From NCBI RefSeq assembly GCF_041435355.1, contig NZ_CP108443.1, positions 496,001 to 560,000 of the forward strand: DNA of 64,000 nt, read 5' to 3'. Numbering within the stretch: the stretch's first letter is position 1; each line of letters opens with the position of its first letter. A model generated the notes under the pieces. The model had not been told where the DNA came from. It did no database searches and saw only the letters and a list, made by a program, of their open reading frames with translations. The translations under genes and the position numbers were made by a program. The DNA comes from Streptomyces sp. NBC_01276. GTDB taxonomy: Bacteria; Actinomycetota; Actinomycetes; Streptomycetales; Streptomycetaceae. Below, in pieces: positions 51,357-60,255 of this stretch.

Positions 51357-53309
51357 TCAGGTGGTGTAGGAGAGATAGAGGCCGCCGCCCTGTGCGGCCA
51401 GGGCGGGTGAGTGGGTGGCGGGGGTGCCGGGGGCGGGTGCGAAGCCCGTCCACTGTGCGGAGGTGCCGGTGCCGGTGCGACGGGCGGTCCAGATCTGTTG
51501 GTCCAAGCCGAGGACGGCGCAGTGCAGGCGGTCGTCCTCGGCAGCGAGGGAGGGGCCGCTGGCGGTGGTGGTGCCGCCGACGGGGACGGCGTTGCTCCAG
51601 CTCTGGCCGGTGGACTCGCTGGTGTAGACGGTGCCGTCGGGGGTGGTCCAGGCGAGCACCATCTTGCCCTGGACGCAGGCCAGGGCCGGGGTCCAGTTGG
51701 TTCCGGCCTGGGGGTGGGGGACGAACTCGCTCCAGAGGTTTCCCTGCTTCTTGCTGATGAAGATCCTATGGTCTCCGACCCCGCGGACGGCGCACCACAG
51801 TTCGCTGCCCGTACTGGCCAGGGATGGGGCGTCGCGGGTGGTACCGGGGAGCGGGAGGCCGAGGAGATGCCAGGTGACGCCGTCAACGCTCCAGTAGCCC
51901 CAGAGGTGGTTGTCGTCGGTGCGGTGAACCAGGTAGAGCTGGTTCTGGTGGGCGGCCAGGGCAGGTGCGGACCGGCCGGGGGTAAAGGCGGACATCTTCG
52001 CCCAGGGGCTCCAGGTGCTGTTCGCGATGTGGGCGATGTGGTAGCTGCCGTCACCGCCCTCGGCGGCGACGTAGAGGCGGTCGCCCTGGATCGCGAGCGC
52101 GGGGGTGGAGGGCGTCCTGACGTCGAAGTTGACCGGGAAGGGGCTCCAGGACTGGCCGTTGAAGGAGGACATGGTGAGGGAGGGGAGCACCCGGACGCTG
52201 CTGGCGACGCGTACGTCGACCCGCCCGTTGTTCTTGCTGCGGCCGTCGAAGGTCCACCGGTCGCTGCGTGCGCCTGAGGAAAGCATCGATTCCAGTGCGG
52301 GGCGGTCGAACAGGAAGGTGCGTTCCTGGACGAGGTCGTCGGCGAACCAGTCGATGATCTGGCCGATGAGGTTGGCCAGGCCGGAGACGAGGTTGGCGAA
52401 GCCCTGGGTGAGTTCGAGGTGCTGGCCGGCGGGGAAGTGCCCCAGCGCCTGGGCGACTTCCCAGGCCATCACCGAGATCTTGTCCAGGGTGCGGACCAGG
52501 TCCGGGGAGGCGGCGCCGTCGTACTCCCAGGGCTGGATATTGAAGATGAGGACCTTGTTGACGCCGCCCTGGTAGACCACCGTGTTCGGGTCGAAGCTGT
52601 GGTGTTTCCCGTCGCTCCACACGTTCTCGTACAGGCGGGTCTTCATGGGGCGGCGGGTGCCGCCGTCGGCGCCGGCGGCCGTGGCCATGTAGTACTCCTC
52701 GTCACCGATCTCGATCGATCCCGTGGTGAGGACGAAGTACTCCAGCTCGACCCGCGCCACGAGAGGTCCGGCCGCGGCCGCCGCGGCAGCTTCCCGGTGG
52801 CGGGAGGCGGTCACAACTGTCGCCCCGTACCCGTAGTCGGTCATGCCCTGCCCGAATGCCGCAGCCGCGGCCGCACCGTCTCCTTCCTCGGGGGCGTCGA
52901 GGTCGATGACGTTCACGTTGCCCTGCGCCAGAGCCTCCGCGTCCCCCCGCGGGGCATCCGCCGCCAAGTCCTCCAGGGTGTAGCCGCGTTCCAGCGGCCG
53001 GCCGACCAGGCTGTCGGGAAACACCTGGGCGCGGGTGGCCGCCTCCTCCACGAAGGCCCGGCCGAAGTCACGGACTTCCTCGTCGGAGAACAGCTCGCGC
53101 AGCGGCCCCAGGAAGCGCGCCTCCAGGTCCGTCGGCTGCAGTCCTGCGTCCAGGCGCGCCGCTCCGTGCAGCACGATCCCCCACAACAGGTTCGAGCCGC
53201 GCGAGGGCGCGGTCCGCTTCCCTGCCCGGCTCACCTCGGGCTCGCCCCGCAGGCGGGTACGCAACCGCTCCAGACGGTCGACACGGGAAACCTTGAACTC
53301 GGTCGTCAT
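51357..53309 (-). CDS. Large beta-propeller protein, relative of the Tn3-C cargo
   Basis: A 650-residue protein with the same three-part design as the protein at 42632-44821. Seen: an N-terminal helical domain (GSNLLWGIVLHGAARLDAGL, TDLEARFLGPLRELFSDEEV RDFGRAFVEEA), a middle domain (ARVELEYFVLTTGSIEIGDE EYYMATAAGADG and KVLIFNIQPWEYDG, then NLIGQIIDWFADDL) and a C-terminal propeller of five or more repeats (TPALAIQGDRLYVAAEG, APALAAHQNQLYLVHR, SPALAAQGGGLYLSYTT at the end). No signal peptide. The ATG at 53309 gives the conserved start. It lies only about 1.6 kb outside the nested transposons, alone and with no operon partner. The lectin-like propeller could bind sugars or protein; function unknown. 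Confidence 0.75.
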   Translation of the reverse strand: MTTEFKVSRVDRLERLRTRLRGEPEVSRAGKRTAPSRGSNLLWGIVLHGAARLDAGLQPTDLEARFLGPLRELFSDEEVRDFGRAFVEEAATRAQVFPDSLVGRPLERGYTLEDLAADAPRGDAEALAQGNVNVIDLDAPEEGDGAAAAAAFGQGMTDYGYGATVVTASRHREAAAAAAAGPLVARVELEYFVLTTGSIEIGDEEYYMATAAGADGGTRRPMKTRLYENVWSDGKHHSFDPNTVVYQGGVNKVLIFNIQPWEYDGAASPDLVRTLDKISVMAWEVAQALGHFPAGQHLELTQGFANLVSGLANLIGQIIDWFADDLVQERTFLFDRPALESMLSSGARSDRWTFDGRSKNNGRVDVRVASSVRVLPSLTMSSFNGQSWSPFPVNFDVRTPSTPALAIQGDRLYVAAEGGDGSYHIAHIANSTWSPWAKMSAFTPGRSAPALAAHQNQLYLVHRTDDNHLWGYWSVDGVTWHLLGLPLPGTTRDAPSLASTGSELWCAVRGVGDHRIFISKKQGNLWSEFVPHPQAGTNWTPALACVQGKMVLAWTTPDGTVYTSESTGQSWSNAVPVGGTTTASGPSLAAEDDRLHCAVLGLDQQIWTARRTGTGTSAQWTGFAPAPGTPATHSPALAAQGGGLYLSYTT

Positions 53310-53718
53310 GCGCAGTCCCCATCCGCAGAAGAACACCGGTGAACAGGGCAACCCTTCCACTTCGGCAACACAGCGTTAAAGGCCATTTACAGACGGTGCA
53401 TGCCCTATTTCGGCCAGTCACGCCAAGCCGTTCAGCCGCAGTCAGAGAGCCCTCCCCGGACAGCACAAGAGGACGCACGGCAGCAGCTTGCTGCTCGCAC
53501 CGCCGGACGCGTAACAGTGGAAAGTGGCCGTTGAGACTCAGGGCTGGCGGAGATGCTTACGCAATCACGCCGTCTTCGGGAGGCAGGAGTCGACGGGTCG
53601 ATGATCCGGATCGACACGCTGTGCGAGCGTCTGGCGTTGCCGACCACCTACCGGCTGAGCCGTTTCGTGACGGCCCCCGCGCGGGAGTCCGATCACGAGC
53701 ACTCTGATCATTGAGCCT
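53310..53718. other. Gap without a supported gene
   Basis: Probable promoter region of the minus-strand propeller gene, lower in G+C around 53330-53420. A short plus-strand frame (MIRIDTLCERLALPTTYRLS RFVTAPA, near 53600) has decent codon use but no known family. The end of an IS5 element begins near 53706. Confidence 0.4.
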
Positions 53719-54130
53719 GTGGCAGGTCGAGGCCAGTTGACGGATGCGGCGTGGGAGCGGATAGAGCCCGTCTTACCGCGCGTGGATGGGCGTGGTCGCC
53801 CGTGGCGTGATCACCGGCAGGTGGTCAACGGAGTGCTCTGGCGGCTGCGGACTGGCGCCCCGTGGCGTGACCTGCCTGAGCATTATGGGCCGTGGCAGAC
53901 CGTCTACGAGCGGTACGCCCGGTGGGAAGCGGACGGGACCTGGGCGAAGCTGCTGGAACACGTCCAGGTCCGCGACGACGCGGTGGGCCGGGTCGAGTGG
54001 ACCGTCTCCATCGACTCCACGATCAACCGGGCCCACCAGCATGCGGCCGGCGCCCGCAAAGAACACGAGCGCGCGTTTGACCGCGCGGATCGCCCCTGGG
54101 CACCCCCAGGTCAGTCGGCTGGGCGGGCTG
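53719..54130 (+). pseudogene. 5' part of an IS5-family transposase
   Basis: VAGRGQLTDAAWERIEPVLP, RVDGRGRPWRDHRQVVNGVL WRLRTGAPWRDLPEHYGPWQ, WTVSIDSTINRAHQHAAGAR with the first catalytic Asp. This is the first of the two frames of the IS also present at 59059-59988 (very similar sequence). It is cut off near 54100, directly before the terpene cyclase stop codon. The second half is missing. Confidence 0.85.
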
Positions 54131-54142
54131 TCCCGTTCCGCT

Positions 54143-55207
54143 TTATTCGGTGAAGCGGTTCCAGCGTGCGATGTCCATCGGAAGGGTCAGTGGGTGGTGC
54201 CGGTCGGTGTCGGTGTCGGACAGTCGCAGTTCGTCGGTCGGAGAGGTGTCGCTGGTGTAGCGGGGGGAGGTGGCGCTCCACATGGTGACGCCGGCGATGA
54301 GGTGGCCGAGGGCGTCGAGGTAGGTGCGCAGTTGGGGGCTGGCGCCCGGGTGGAGGGTGTCGCGGAGTTTGAGGAAGGTGTCCAGGATGCGGTTGCGCAG
54401 GGCGTTGGCCGTGTCGACGGCTTCCTGGAGGGTGAGGTGGGGATCCTCGTTCTGAAGGACGCGGACGAGGCTGCAGTCGTATTCGCCGCCTTCCGTCTCC
54501 TTGTGGCGGGAGAGGAGTTCGTTGTCGAGCTGGACGATGGTCACGGCGGTCTGGGAGGCGGCGATCGCGGCGGGCGAGTCGATCTCGTGGGCGGGGATGT
54601 CAACGCCGGTGGAGATTTCGACCATGGCGGCCACGGCGGCACCGGCGCCGTGGGCGTACCGGAACGCGAGGTAGTCCTCGAGGGACGGCAGGGTGGCGGT
54701 CCGCTGCAAGGAGGCTTCGTGGACCACACCCAGGGCGTAGCCGCGGAATCCGTCGATGGCTCGGCGCAGGGCTGAGGGGTGGGCGATGGTGTGCAGGTCC
54801 TGGACGATGTCGGCCCATGCACGGACCCAGACGTCGTCGTCGGGCGTGAGGGCGTCAGGTGTCTCCATGATCTGGACGAGGCGGGCAGCGCGGCGGATGA
54901 GCTGATGGAGGCCGTCCTCGGAGGCCCCGGCGCGTTCGCATTCGTCGTCCAGGGCGAAGCCCCAGGCCATGTAGCGGGCCATGGTACGGGCGCTGAGGCC
55001 GGTGGCGCAGGGGATGGTGGCAGCGGTGCCATAGGCGCCTACGGAGCCCATCAGGGCGGCCTGCTCGGCGCCGGGGCACACCCCGGTCTGCTGAAGCCAG
55101 TCGCCGATCTCACCGGCCATGGCCTGGGTGTCGGCGTTGGCGAGGGGGGTGATCGGGGCCCAGAAGGTGGGCAGCTCGAATGCGGTGGCGGGGGCGGGGG
55201 CGGTCAT
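54143..55207 (-). CDS. Class I terpene synthase (cyclase)
   Basis: A 354-residue terpene cyclase, which ionises a linear prenyl diphosphate with three Mg ions and cyclises it. Seen: ARYMAWGFALDDECERAG with the Asp-rich motif DDECE (87-91), and VQLDNELLSRHKETEGGEYD with the second metal site (Asn229, Ser233, Glu237; NE in place of the usual ND), followed by the RY-type end SPRYTSDT. Size and layout fit bacterial sesqui- or diterpene cyclases. The ATG has AGGAG six bases upstream. It is the last gene of a P450-polyprenyl synthase-cyclase operon, only 23 bp after the prenyl synthase gene. The partner gives the prenyl chain, so the product is probably a C15 or C20 hydrocarbon; which one cannot be told. 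Confidence 0.9.
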   Translation of the reverse strand: MTAPAPATAFELPTFWAPITPLANADTQAMAGEIGDWLQQTGVCPGAEQAALMGSVGAYGTAATIPCATGLSARTMARYMAWGFALDDECERAGASEDGLHQLIRRAARLVQIMETPDALTPDDDVWVRAWADIVQDLHTIAHPSALRRAIDGFRGYALGVVHEASLQRTATLPSLEDYLAFRYAHGAGAAVAAMVEISTGVDIPAHEIDSPAAIAASQTAVTIVQLDNELLSRHKETEGGEYDCSLVRVLQNEDPHLTLQEAVDTANALRNRILDTFLKLRDTLHPGASPQLRTYLDALGHLIAGVTMWSATSPRYTSDTSPTDELRLSDTDTDRHHPLTLPMDIARWNRFTE

Positions 55208-55230
55208 GGGGTGCTCCTGGGGTGCGGGTT

Positions 55231-56274
55231 TCAGTGGGTCCGGTCGGCGGCGAGGCGAGCCAGAGTGGTGAGGTCGGCTTCGGCCACCTGCTCGGGGTGG
55301 GCTGCGTGCAGGTTTTCGAGCGCCTGAGCGAGGTGGTGGCGGCTCTGGCCGACGGCCCAGTCGCGTCCGCCGGCGGCCTTGATGAGGTGGGCGGCCCGTT
55401 CGAGTTCGTCGGAGCTCAGCGGGCCGGAAGTGGCGTACAGGGCGGCGAGTTCGCGGGCGGGTTCGTTGGCCGCGGACAGTGCGGCCGCCACTGGGAGGCT
55501 CTTCTTGCGGGCCTGCAGGTCGGCCAGACGTGGCTTGCCCGTCACCGCCGGGTCGCCCCAGATGCCGAGGATGTCGTCCGCGAGCTGGAAGCACTGGCCC
55601 AGGTGCGCGCCGAACTGCCGCAGATGGGCGGTGCGCCGCGCATCGGCTCCGCCTGCCAGGGCTCCCAGGGCGCAGGAGACGGCGATCAGCGAGCCGGTCT
55701 TCGCCGCCGCCATCGCGGCGGCCTCGCTCAGGCTGGCCGGTTCGGTGCGCTGTTCGAGGGTGGTGTCGGCGTACTCGCCGTCGATCAGTTCCTGTACGGC
55801 CGCCGTCAGCCACTGCAGGCCGGTGCCGCACAAGGGTGCGGGCGCCTGTGCAAGGGTCTGCACGGCGAGGAAGAACAACGCGTCGCCGGCCAGAATGGCC
55901 GCCGACGTGCCGAACAGGGCCTGGACGGTGGGCCGGTGACGCCGCAGCTGGTCGTTGTCGATGACGTCGTCGTGCAGCAGGGAGGCGTTGTGGACCAGTT
56001 CGGCCGCGACCGCAGCGGGCAGGGCCTGGGCCGCCCGGCCGCCGACAGCCTGGCACGCCAGGAGGACCAGCGCCGGGCGCAGAGCCTTGCCCGTGAGGGT
56101 CGCCGGGCGGCCCTGGGCATCGGTCCAGCCGAGGTGGTAGTCCGTCAGACGGCGTATCGGCGGGGCCAGATGCCGGGCGGCCTGGCGCAGGGCCGGGTCG
56201 ACCGTGCACGCGGCGTCGGCCAGGATCTCACCTGCGGATCGGGCTCGGGGCACTGATAATCGTTGTAACGCCAT
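55231..56274 (-). CDS. Polyprenyl (geranylgeranyl/farnesyl) diphosphate synthase
   Basis: A 347-residue trans-prenyltransferase that condenses IPP with allylic diphosphates. Seen: GKALRPALVLLACQAVGG with the conserved substrate-binding Lys-Arg stretch, the first Asp-rich motif HNASLLHDDVIDND (102-106), KTGSLIAVSCALGAL, and the second motif FQLADDILGIWGD (233 on). The residues before the first Asp-rich motif (Asn, Ala, Ser, Leu, Leu) are small, which fits a C20 or longer product, but chain length is uncertain. Two of its first six codons are TTA (codons 3 and 6), so its translation should depend on the bldA tRNA. AGGAG precedes the ATG. Middle gene of the terpene operon. Confidence 0.9.
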   Translation of the reverse strand: MALQRLSVPRARSAGEILADAACTVDPALRQAARHLAPPIRRLTDYHLGWTDAQGRPATLTGKALRPALVLLACQAVGGRAAQALPAAVAAELVHNASLLHDDVIDNDQLRRHRPTVQALFGTSAAILAGDALFFLAVQTLAQAPAPLCGTGLQWLTAAVQELIDGEYADTTLEQRTEPASLSEAAAMAAAKTGSLIAVSCALGALAGGADARRTAHLRQFGAHLGQCFQLADDILGIWGDPAVTGKPRLADLQARKKSLPVAAALSAANEPARELAALYATSGPLSSDELERAAHLIKAAGGRDWAVGQSRHHLAQALENLHAAHPEQVAEADLTTLARLAADRTH

Positions 56275-56428
56275 CCTGGCTCCTCGTCTGTGCGGTCGTG
56301 GTGGATGGTGACGGCGCGCGTACGGGGCGGAGCAGCTGGTGCGGCAGGCGGCGGGCCGGGTCCGGACGTGGTTCGCGACGACGCCGGGCACGCTGTGGCC
56401 GCCGCGGGGATCAGCCGAGGCGGGAAGG

Positions 56429-57847
56429 CTATGCGCGCGGGCCTGTTCTTCGGCCGGTCGGTCTGCTGCCGCCGCCGTCAGGGCCGGGAGACGGCCGCGG
56501 ATGGGCGACGACGATGACGCGGTCAGGCGTCAGCACCGCCTTGGCAACCGGCCGGGGCTCGGGGCCGGGCCCCGGAGTCAAGCGCCACCGGGTACTGACC
56601 GCCACGAGGGCGATCAACGACTCGGTGAGGCTGAAGACGTCACCGATGCACTTGCGTGCGCCGCCACCGAACTGGAACAGGCCACGCTGACCGGCGTTGT
56701 CGCCCCGCGGGGAACACCAGCGGTCGGGGTCGAAACGCTCGGGATCGGGGAACAGACGCGCGTCATGGTGCAGCATGTAGGGGCTGAACACCACGGCACT
56801 CCCCGCGGGGATGCGCCACTCACCCAGGCTGGCGTCGGCGGTCGTGGACCGGGTGAGCAGCCAAACCGGCGGGTACAGGCGCATCGCCTCGGTCAGTACG
56901 CCGCGGGTGTACTCCAGGCGGGAGAGATCCTTGACAGTGGGCACCTGACCTCCGAGGACGCCGGCGATTTCGCAGTGCACACGTTCCTGGACTTCAGGGT
57001 GCCGAGCGAGCAGGTGCAGGGTCCAGGACATGGCCGTCGCGGTGGTCTCGACTCCGGCCATCATGAACGTGAAGATCTGCTCGTGGACCTCCGCGCCATT
57101 CAGCCTGTCCTCGCCCTCACGGGCTTCCAACAACGCCGACAACGTGTCCTCACCGTCGGTGCGGTCGCCCTTGACGCCCTCGTAGTCATCGATGAACTGG
57201 TCGATGACCGCGTGCAGGTCCGCCGCCGCCCGGTGGTACTTCCGGTTGGCGGAGGTGGGCAGCTTCTCCCACAGCCGTAGCGGCGCGGTCATCTGCCGGT
57301 AGACGCCCTCGGCGACGATGGGGATGGCTCGCTGGACGGTAGCGATGGAAGCTCGGTCCAGACCGGAACCGAACAGCGTGCGTGCGGTGATCCTCGCGAA
57401 CAGTGTGACCATCTGTTCCACGATGTCGACCGGCCGTTCGGCTTGCCACGTCCCGGTCAGTGCGTCGGCCTCCTGAGCCATGACCTGCGCATACGCATCC
57501 AGCCTGGCGCGCGTGAAGGCCGGCTGTACCAGCGGACGCTGGCGCTGGTGCTCGGTCCACGCACTGGTCGCCAGCCCGTTCGCCACGATCTGGCGGGCCT
57601 TGTCGAAGAGCATCCCGCCCTTGTCGAACACCGCCGGCTCACGGAGCATCTGCTGCACCAAACCCGGCTCGCAGACCACATAAGCCCGAACCGGCCCCAG
57701 TCGGATCCGGAGCAGGGCCCCGCAGCCCGATAACGACTTCATGAACTCCAACGGCCCCCGCCTCAACTGCGGAAGATGCCCGAGGAGAGGCCACGCCCCC
57801 GGCGCGTCCGCCACCCGACTCGAAATCCGCTCCACCACAGCCGGCAC
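56429..57847 (-). CDS. Cytochrome P450 of the terpene cluster
   Basis: A 472-residue P450, likely to oxidise the terpene. Seen: oxygen-binding FMMAGVETTATAMSWTL (264-270 is AGVETTA), the ExxR pair EAMRLYPPVW (320-323), FPDPERFDPDRW and the heme loop FQFGGGARKCIGD with Cys400. The sequence style (long, AGxET, RLYPP) is that of the CYP4/CYP102-like class seen with terpene cyclases. A TTA codon lies at 57731-57733 (codon 39). The GTG start is chosen for its GGAGG element; ten more residues would be added from the upstream TTG. It is the first gene of the operon, 154 bp before the prenyl synthase gene. Confidence 0.9.
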   Translation of the reverse strand: MPAVVERISSRVADAPGAWPLLGHLPQLRRGPLEFMKSLSGCGALLRIRLGPVRAYVVCEPGLVQQMLREPAVFDKGGMLFDKARQIVANGLATSAWTEHQRQRPLVQPAFTRARLDAYAQVMAQEADALTGTWQAERPVDIVEQMVTLFARITARTLFGSGLDRASIATVQRAIPIVAEGVYRQMTAPLRLWEKLPTSANRKYHRAAADLHAVIDQFIDDYEGVKGDRTDGEDTLSALLEAREGEDRLNGAEVHEQIFTFMMAGVETTATAMSWTLHLLARHPEVQERVHCEIAGVLGGQVPTVKDLSRLEYTRGVLTEAMRLYPPVWLLTRSTTADASLGEWRIPAGSAVVFSPYMLHHDARLFPDPERFDPDRWCSPRGDNAGQRGLFQFGGGARKCIGDVFSLTESLIALVAVSTRWRLTPGPGPEPRPVAKAVLTPDRVIVVAHPRPSPGPDGGGSRPTGRRTGPRA

Positions 57848-58069
57848 CGAACCCCTCCGTCGACGTCCACGCGGCAAACCCTAGGGCCCCCGGACGCTGC
57901 CAGTCAGGCAAACGATCACTTCGCCACGGCAGGCGGCGCCGCCGCCTGCAACCGGCAAACATGCCCCGGCAACGGTCTTCGAGATGTCGGGGTCACGCCC
58001 AGACACAGCTCCGCCCCGGCACAGAGTCGGCGCGCTGTACCGGGGCGGGGGCTGTGTCTAGGCAGTCAA

Positions 58070-58297
58070 CTATCCAACGGTTCGAACGTCGGTGGCCTGG
58101 AGACCGTTTGGTCCCTGCTCGACCACGAAGGTCACTCGTGCGCCCTCTTCGATAAATCCACCGTCCAGCTGGATCGAAGATGGGCGAATGTACAGCTCAT
58201 CAATCCACATGCCCTGATCGGGATCCGGCGTGAGGTATCCGACTCCCTCGCTGGCGTTAAACGACTTCACCGTGCCGGACTTCCTTTTGACTGCCAT
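58070..58297 (-). CDS. Divergent cold-shock-domain protein
   Basis: A 75-residue single OB-fold protein: KSGTVKSFNASEGVGYLTPD, MWIDELYIRPSSIQLDGGFI EEGARVTFVVEQGPNGLQAT DVRTV. The fold pattern of bacterial cold-shock proteins is clear, but key aromatic residues of the RNA-binding motifs are changed (GVGYL for GFGFI, and the usual VFVHF is replaced), so nucleic-acid binding may be altered. The ATG at 58297 has a second start one codon upstream (GTG). Stands alone between the P450 and IS debris. Confidence 0.75.
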   Translation of the reverse strand: MAVKRKSGTVKSFNASEGVGYLTPDPDQGMWIDELYIRPSSIQLDGGFIEEGARVTFVVEQGPNGLQATDVRTVG

Positions 58298-58344
58298 CAC
58301 TACCCCTTGTGTGCGGCTGGGACGCTTGTCCCACCGGTGGATCT

Positions 58345-58710
58345 TGCCCTAGGTCCTGTCTGATAATTGATCTTGTGGTGGGTCGAGGTGAACTGACGGA
58401 TGCGGCGTGGGAGCGGATAGGCCCCTGCTGCCCGGTGTTGATGGACGTGGACGGCCGTGGCGGGATCACCGGCAGGTCATCAATGGGGTGCTGTGGCGGT
58501 TTCGGACCGGCGCCCCCTGGCGTGACCTGCCGGAACGCTACGGACCGTGGCAGACCCAGTTCCGCGCGATCTCCACCCGCTTCGATAAACTCGCCGCACG
58601 CTACAAAGCCGGAGTCCACCTCGCCGCGCTGCTCGCGCAGGCCGATGCCGAAGGCGACCTGGACTGGGTTGCTGAGGTCGATTCAACGATCGTGTCCCAA
58701 TTGGCGGGTC
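58345..58710 (+). pseudogene. Scrambled remnant of an IS5-family element
   Basis: Begins with the IS end CCTGTCTGATAATTGATC, then N-terminal transposase (LTDAAWERI and, shifted, VDGRGRPWRDHRQVINGVLW RFRTGAPWRDLPERYGPWQT), then directly the C-terminal segment QFRAISTRFDKLAARYKAGV HLAALL, and then a middle segment AEGDLDWVAEVDSTIV. The order is scrambled and the frame broken. It is a relative of the element at 59059-59988. Confidence 0.75.
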
Positions 58711-58791
58711 CGCTGCCTTACCCAAAGCCCTTTCGGCTTCGCCTCAAGGAACGTGGGTGTCGGCGGTGACCTATCGCATCGTTCGGCTGTT

Positions 58792-59058
58792 ATGCCAACC
58801 ATGAAGCCCACCTTGCGCAGCCTAGCTGCCATTGCTCTCGCAGGTGCCACCCTGTCACTAGTCGCTCTCGCAGGTGCCACCCTGTCACTAGCCGGACCCG
58901 CTCAGGCCGACGGCCCCCGACCCTACCCAACCCCCTCCCCCCGCGAAACCGAATACCGCTTCAGGCTATGCACATCGATCCCAGACACCTGCCCAGGGAA
59001 GGGCAGGCTGCTCCTCTTCGACCGACTCCCTCACCGAAACAGCGGCATCTTCTACTAG
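58792..59058 (+). CDS. Small secreted protein with a duplicated signal-peptide core
   Basis: An 88-residue protein: a signal peptide MPTMKPTLRSLAAIALAGAT, LSLVALAGATLSLAGPAQAD with cleavage likely after AQA, then a short mature part rich in Pro and Arg with two Cys (FRLCTSIPDTCPGKG). The hydrophobic core contains a 10-residue tandem duplication (ALAGATLSL(V/A) twice), which reflects a 30-bp DNA duplication at about 58834-58893. No family recognised. The stop touches the left end of an IS5 element, so the C-terminus may be truncated. Confidence 0.55.
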   Translation: MPTMKPTLRSLAAIALAGATLSLVALAGATLSLAGPAQADGPRPYPTPSPRETEYRFRLCTSIPDTCPGKGRLLLFDRLPHRNSGIFY

Positions 59059-59988
59059 GCGGTGTCTGGCAAATGATCACGGATTGGGTTCGCGGAGCCA
59101 GAGGATCAGTGAGGCCAGGACGACTCCGGCGCGGTAGCGGTCGGCGAGCTTGTCGAACCTGGTTGCGATCGCCCGGAACTGCTTGAGGCGTGCGAAGCAC
59201 CGTTCGACCACGTTTCGGTCACGGTAGACCTCCTTGTCGAAGGCGGGCGGTCGGCCACCGAGGCGCCCTCGGCGCCGGCGGTTGGCCGCCTGGTCGCGGC
59301 GCTCGGGGATCGTGACGGCGATGCCCCGACGCCGCAGCAGGTGCCGGATCGCCCGGCTGGAATAAGCCTTGTCGCCCAGGACCCGGACCGGTGTCGTGCG
59401 CGGACGGCCGGTATCGGCCCGCGGGACACGGATCCCGTCGAGGACCTGACCGAATGCGGTGGCGTCGTTGACGTTGCCGGGCGTGAGCACGATGGACAGG
59501 GGCAGGCCCCGGCCGTCGACGGCGAGGTGGACCTTGGTGGTCAGCCCGCCTCGGGACCGGCCGAGGGCCTGGCGCGTCTGCGAGCGGCCCGGATCTTCCA
59601 GTTCGTCCCCGTCTGTGGCCCCTTTTTACGTGCACCGGCGGAGTGCTGGTGGGCCCGGTTGACCGTGGAGTCGACCGCGACGGTCCACTCCACCCGGCCC
59701 ACCGCGTCGTCACGGACCTGCACATGCTCCAGCAGCCTTGCCCAGGTGCCGTCCGCCTCCCACCGGGCGAACCGCTCGTAGACGGTCTGCCACGGCCCAT
59801 ACCGCTCAGGCAGGTCACGCCACGGAGCCCCAGTCCGCAACCGCCACAGCACACCGTTGACCACCTGCCAGTGATCACGCCACGGCCGACCACGCCCGTC
59901 CACCTGCGGCAACAAGGGCTCTATCCGCTCCCACGCCGCCTCCGTCAACTCACCTCGACCTGCCACAAGATCAATTATCAGACAGGCC
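59059..59988 (-). mobile_element. IS5-family insertion sequence, apparently complete
   Basis: An element of 0.93 kb. Ends: GGTGTCTGGCAAATGATC near 59062 and, inverted, CCTGTCTGATAATTGATC near 59985, related but not identical. Flanking bases are CTA on the left and TTA on the right, which fits a 3-bp TNA target duplication of this family. Remnants of the same IS type lie at 53706-54130, 58345-58710 and about 50391. Confidence 0.8.
59077..59966 (-). CDS. IS5-family transposase, needs a frameshift at A5G4
   Basis: First frame from the GTG at 59966: VAGRGELTEAAWERIEPLLP, RPWRDHWQVVNGVLWRLRTG, WTVAVDSTVNRAHQHSAGAR KK, with the first catalytic Asp. At AAAAAGGGG (about 59625) the correct frame changes and reads LEDPGRSQTRQALGRSRGGL TTK, VLTPGNVNDATAFGQVL, VLGDKAYSSRAIRHLLRRRG (second Asp), RNVVERCFARLKQFRAIATR (Glu) to the stop at 59077. 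The slippery run and overlap are normal for this IS group, so the transposase is probably made by programmed slippage and may be active. Confidence 0.85.
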
Positions 59989-60255
59989 TTAGAGCCGGCT
60001 ATTGCCGCGTCCGTCCGTCTGTTGCCCTGGTCCGTCCTGGCTGCGGGCATCCTCCGGACGGTGGATGTTGTCGGCACGCAGGCCGGCGCTGTCGTGGGTG
60101 AGGTCGAAGAGGACTCTGTCGCCGGGACGCAGACAGGGGCCCTTTCCGTGGATGGCCCGGGCTTCGGCCCGGATGTCCGGTCCGGTCCCGTCCTGGCTGA
60201 TGAGACCGGTACCCCGGTCAGGGTCGAACCACTTCACGACTCCGCAGGGTGACAT
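59989..60255 (-). CDS. Cold-shock-domain-like protein
   Basis: An 88-residue protein: MSPCGVVKWFDPDRGTGLIS QDGTGPDIRAEARAIHGKGP, LRPGDRVLFDLTHDSAGLRA DNIHRP, then a polar tail. GxVKWFxxxxGxGxI is the start of the cold-shock fold; the second RNA-binding motif is degenerate and the tail is not part of the fold. GAGGAGG precedes the ATG. The IS5 element lies directly at its 3' end and may have replaced its last residues. Confidence 0.65.
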   Translation of the reverse strand: MSPCGVVKWFDPDRGTGLISQDGTGPDIRAEARAIHGKGPCLRPGDRVLFDLTHDSAGLRADNIHRPEDARSQDGPGQQTDGRGNSRL

